64,000 nucleotides of DNA, taken from the NCBI RefSeq assembly GCF_008831285.2, contig NC_045146.1, forward strand, positions 16,507,289 to 16,571,288. The letters are read 5' to 3'. The notes under the pieces are model-generated. The model was not told where the DNA came from. It searched no databases and was given only the letters and a program-made list of their open reading frames with translations. Made by a program: the position numbers and the translations under genes. Below are positions 63,165 through 64,000 of the stretch, in pieces; position 1 is the stretch's first letter, and the number at the start of each line of letters is the position of its first letter. This DNA comes from Nymphaea colorata (taxonomy: Eukaryota; Streptophyta; Magnoliopsida; Nymphaeales; Nymphaeaceae).

Positions 63165-64000
63165 TCAAATAAGATCGTCCACGAACTCCTGGATATTCTG
63201 GTCAGAAGTCCCACCGTCGGCGGCCGCCCTTGTTACTACATCCTTCCATCTCAGCGCCTCCTGCCTCATCTCTGCGGCGGCCTCGCCGGCCATCACCTCC
63301 CCAATGCACCTCTTCACTTCCTCTCTCGATACGAGGCCATCGGGTCCCACTTGGAGCCGGACCCCGAGCCGATAGACATCAACGATGAACTTGGCGTTGG
63401 TCGGCTGGTCACTCCACGACGGGAAGGCAATCACCGGCACCCCCGCCGCTATCGTCTCCAGAGTTGAGTTCCACCCGCAATGCGTCAAAAATCCGGCGAC
63501 CGCTCGGTGCCTGAGCACATCCGTCTGCGGGCACCACGGCACGACCCTGCCCCGATCCAAACCCTCGTCGACAAAGTCCTCGGGAAGCCCCGAATCCGAG
63601 TCGTCGACTTTCGGTTTCACCATCCACATGAACCGGGTCCCGCTGTTCTTCAAACCCCACGCCAGCTCGGCCATCTGCTGGGCTGGAAAGGTGAGGTAGC
63701 TGCCGAACGAGACGTAGATGACGGAGTTATCGGGCTGGCCGTCGAGCCACTCCAGGCAGTTCAGCTCAGCGGCCCACAAATCGGCTCGGACGTCGCACGT
63801 CCCACGTCGACCAAGGAGAGCGAACGGCACAAGCGGACCCACCGGTTTTATGGGCTGCAGCTCGGCCATCGAGTCGATCACTTGCCGTTCGAGCTCATCG
63901 GCGGAGTTGGCGAAAACCCACCTGTAACTCTTCATCTTCTCAAACTGAGAGTTCAACAATCTGGTGTAGAATGGGTATGGGTTATCGGGACGAACGAGTG
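63165..64000 (-). CDS. UDP-glycosyltransferase (UGT family 1), C-terminal 278 residues, partial
   Basis: Transfers a sugar, probably glucose from UDP-glucose, to a small acceptor (flavonoid, phenolic, terpenoid or hormone) in the cytosol. The frame is open to the window edge, so the start and the N-terminal acceptor-binding half lie beyond 64000. It reads ...RPDNPYPFYTRLLNSQFEKM and continues with VFANSADELERQVIDSM, the interdomain linker (CLEWLDGQPDNSVIYVSFGS), and the complete 44-residue PSPG box (63405-63536) from WCPQTDVLRHRAVAGF to PSWSDQ. The PSPG has the conserved HCGWNS, Trp at position 22 and Gln at position 44, the residues associated with UDP-glucose preference. The C-terminus (SDQNIQEFVDDLI) is complete. 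This half is intronless and GC-rich, as is usual for the family. Similarity to the UGT74/75/83/84 groups is apparent but the group is not resolved. Confidence 0.92.
   Translation of the reverse strand, partial: LVRPDNPYPFYTRLLNSQFEKMKSYRWVFANSADELERQVIDSMAELQPIKPVGPLVPFALLGRRGTCDVRADLWAAELNCLEWLDGQPDNSVIYVSFGSYLTFPAQQMAELAWGLKNSGTRFMWMVKPKVDDSDSGLPEDFVDEGLDRGRVVPWCPQTDVLRHRAVAGFLTHCGWNSTLETIAAGVPVIAFPSWSDQPTNAKFIVDVYRLGVRLQVGPDGLVSREEVKRCIGEVMAGEAAAEMRQEALRWKDVVTRAAADGGTSDQNIQEFVDDLI
63405..63536 (-). other. PSPG box of the UDP-glycosyltransferase
   Basis: Forty-four codons from Trp (WCPQ) to Gln (SWSDQ), containing FLTHCGWNSTLETIAAGVPV, the UDP-sugar binding signature of plant family 1 glycosyltransferases. 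Confidence 0.95.

Overview
The window is nuclear DNA of a flowering plant. This rests on spliceosomal introns with clear GT/AG borders, on plant gene families (an ANP/NPK1-type MAPKKK, a granulin-containing RD21-type protease, a WPP-domain protein, an atypical bHLH factor, a PSPG-box UDP-glycosyltransferase and SGPS-type secreted peptides), and on AT-rich intergenic DNA carrying MITEs, microsatellites and one degenerate L1-type LINE. The species cannot be fixed from the sequence alone.

Layout. 1-0.7 kb: first exon of an MPDU1-like PQ-loop protein (minus strand, the rest lies off the left edge). 3.6-10.4 kb: a complete 17-exon MAPKKK gene (665 codons). 17.4-19.9 kb: a complete 5-exon cysteine protease gene (463 codons) with a granulin domain. 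23.9-24.4 kb: an intronless WPP-domain protein gene. 31.4-32.8 kb: a 6-exon bHLH gene. 40.8, 46.2 and 53.1 kb: three small intronless genes for putative secreted peptides ending in a GPS-R/K-G-x-G-H/N core (PIP/PIPL family). The first two are clear duplicates; the third is divergent and on the other strand. 56.0-61.8 kb: a near full-length but decayed LINE on the minus strand, flanked by an unusually long 55-bp target duplication. 63.2-64.0 kb: the C-terminal half of a UDP-glycosyltransferase (minus strand), running off the right edge.

The genes do not form a pathway. The most interesting feature is the loose PIP/PIPL cluster over about 12.5 kb: short open reading frames with signal peptides, easily missed by gene finders. 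By family knowledge they would encode apoplastic immune or developmental signalling peptides; MAPK cascades and papain-like proteases also act in plant immunity, but a functional link here would be speculation. Large stretches (10.4-17.3, 24.4-31.4 and 32.8-40.8 kb) hold no gene I can support, only repeats and MITEs.
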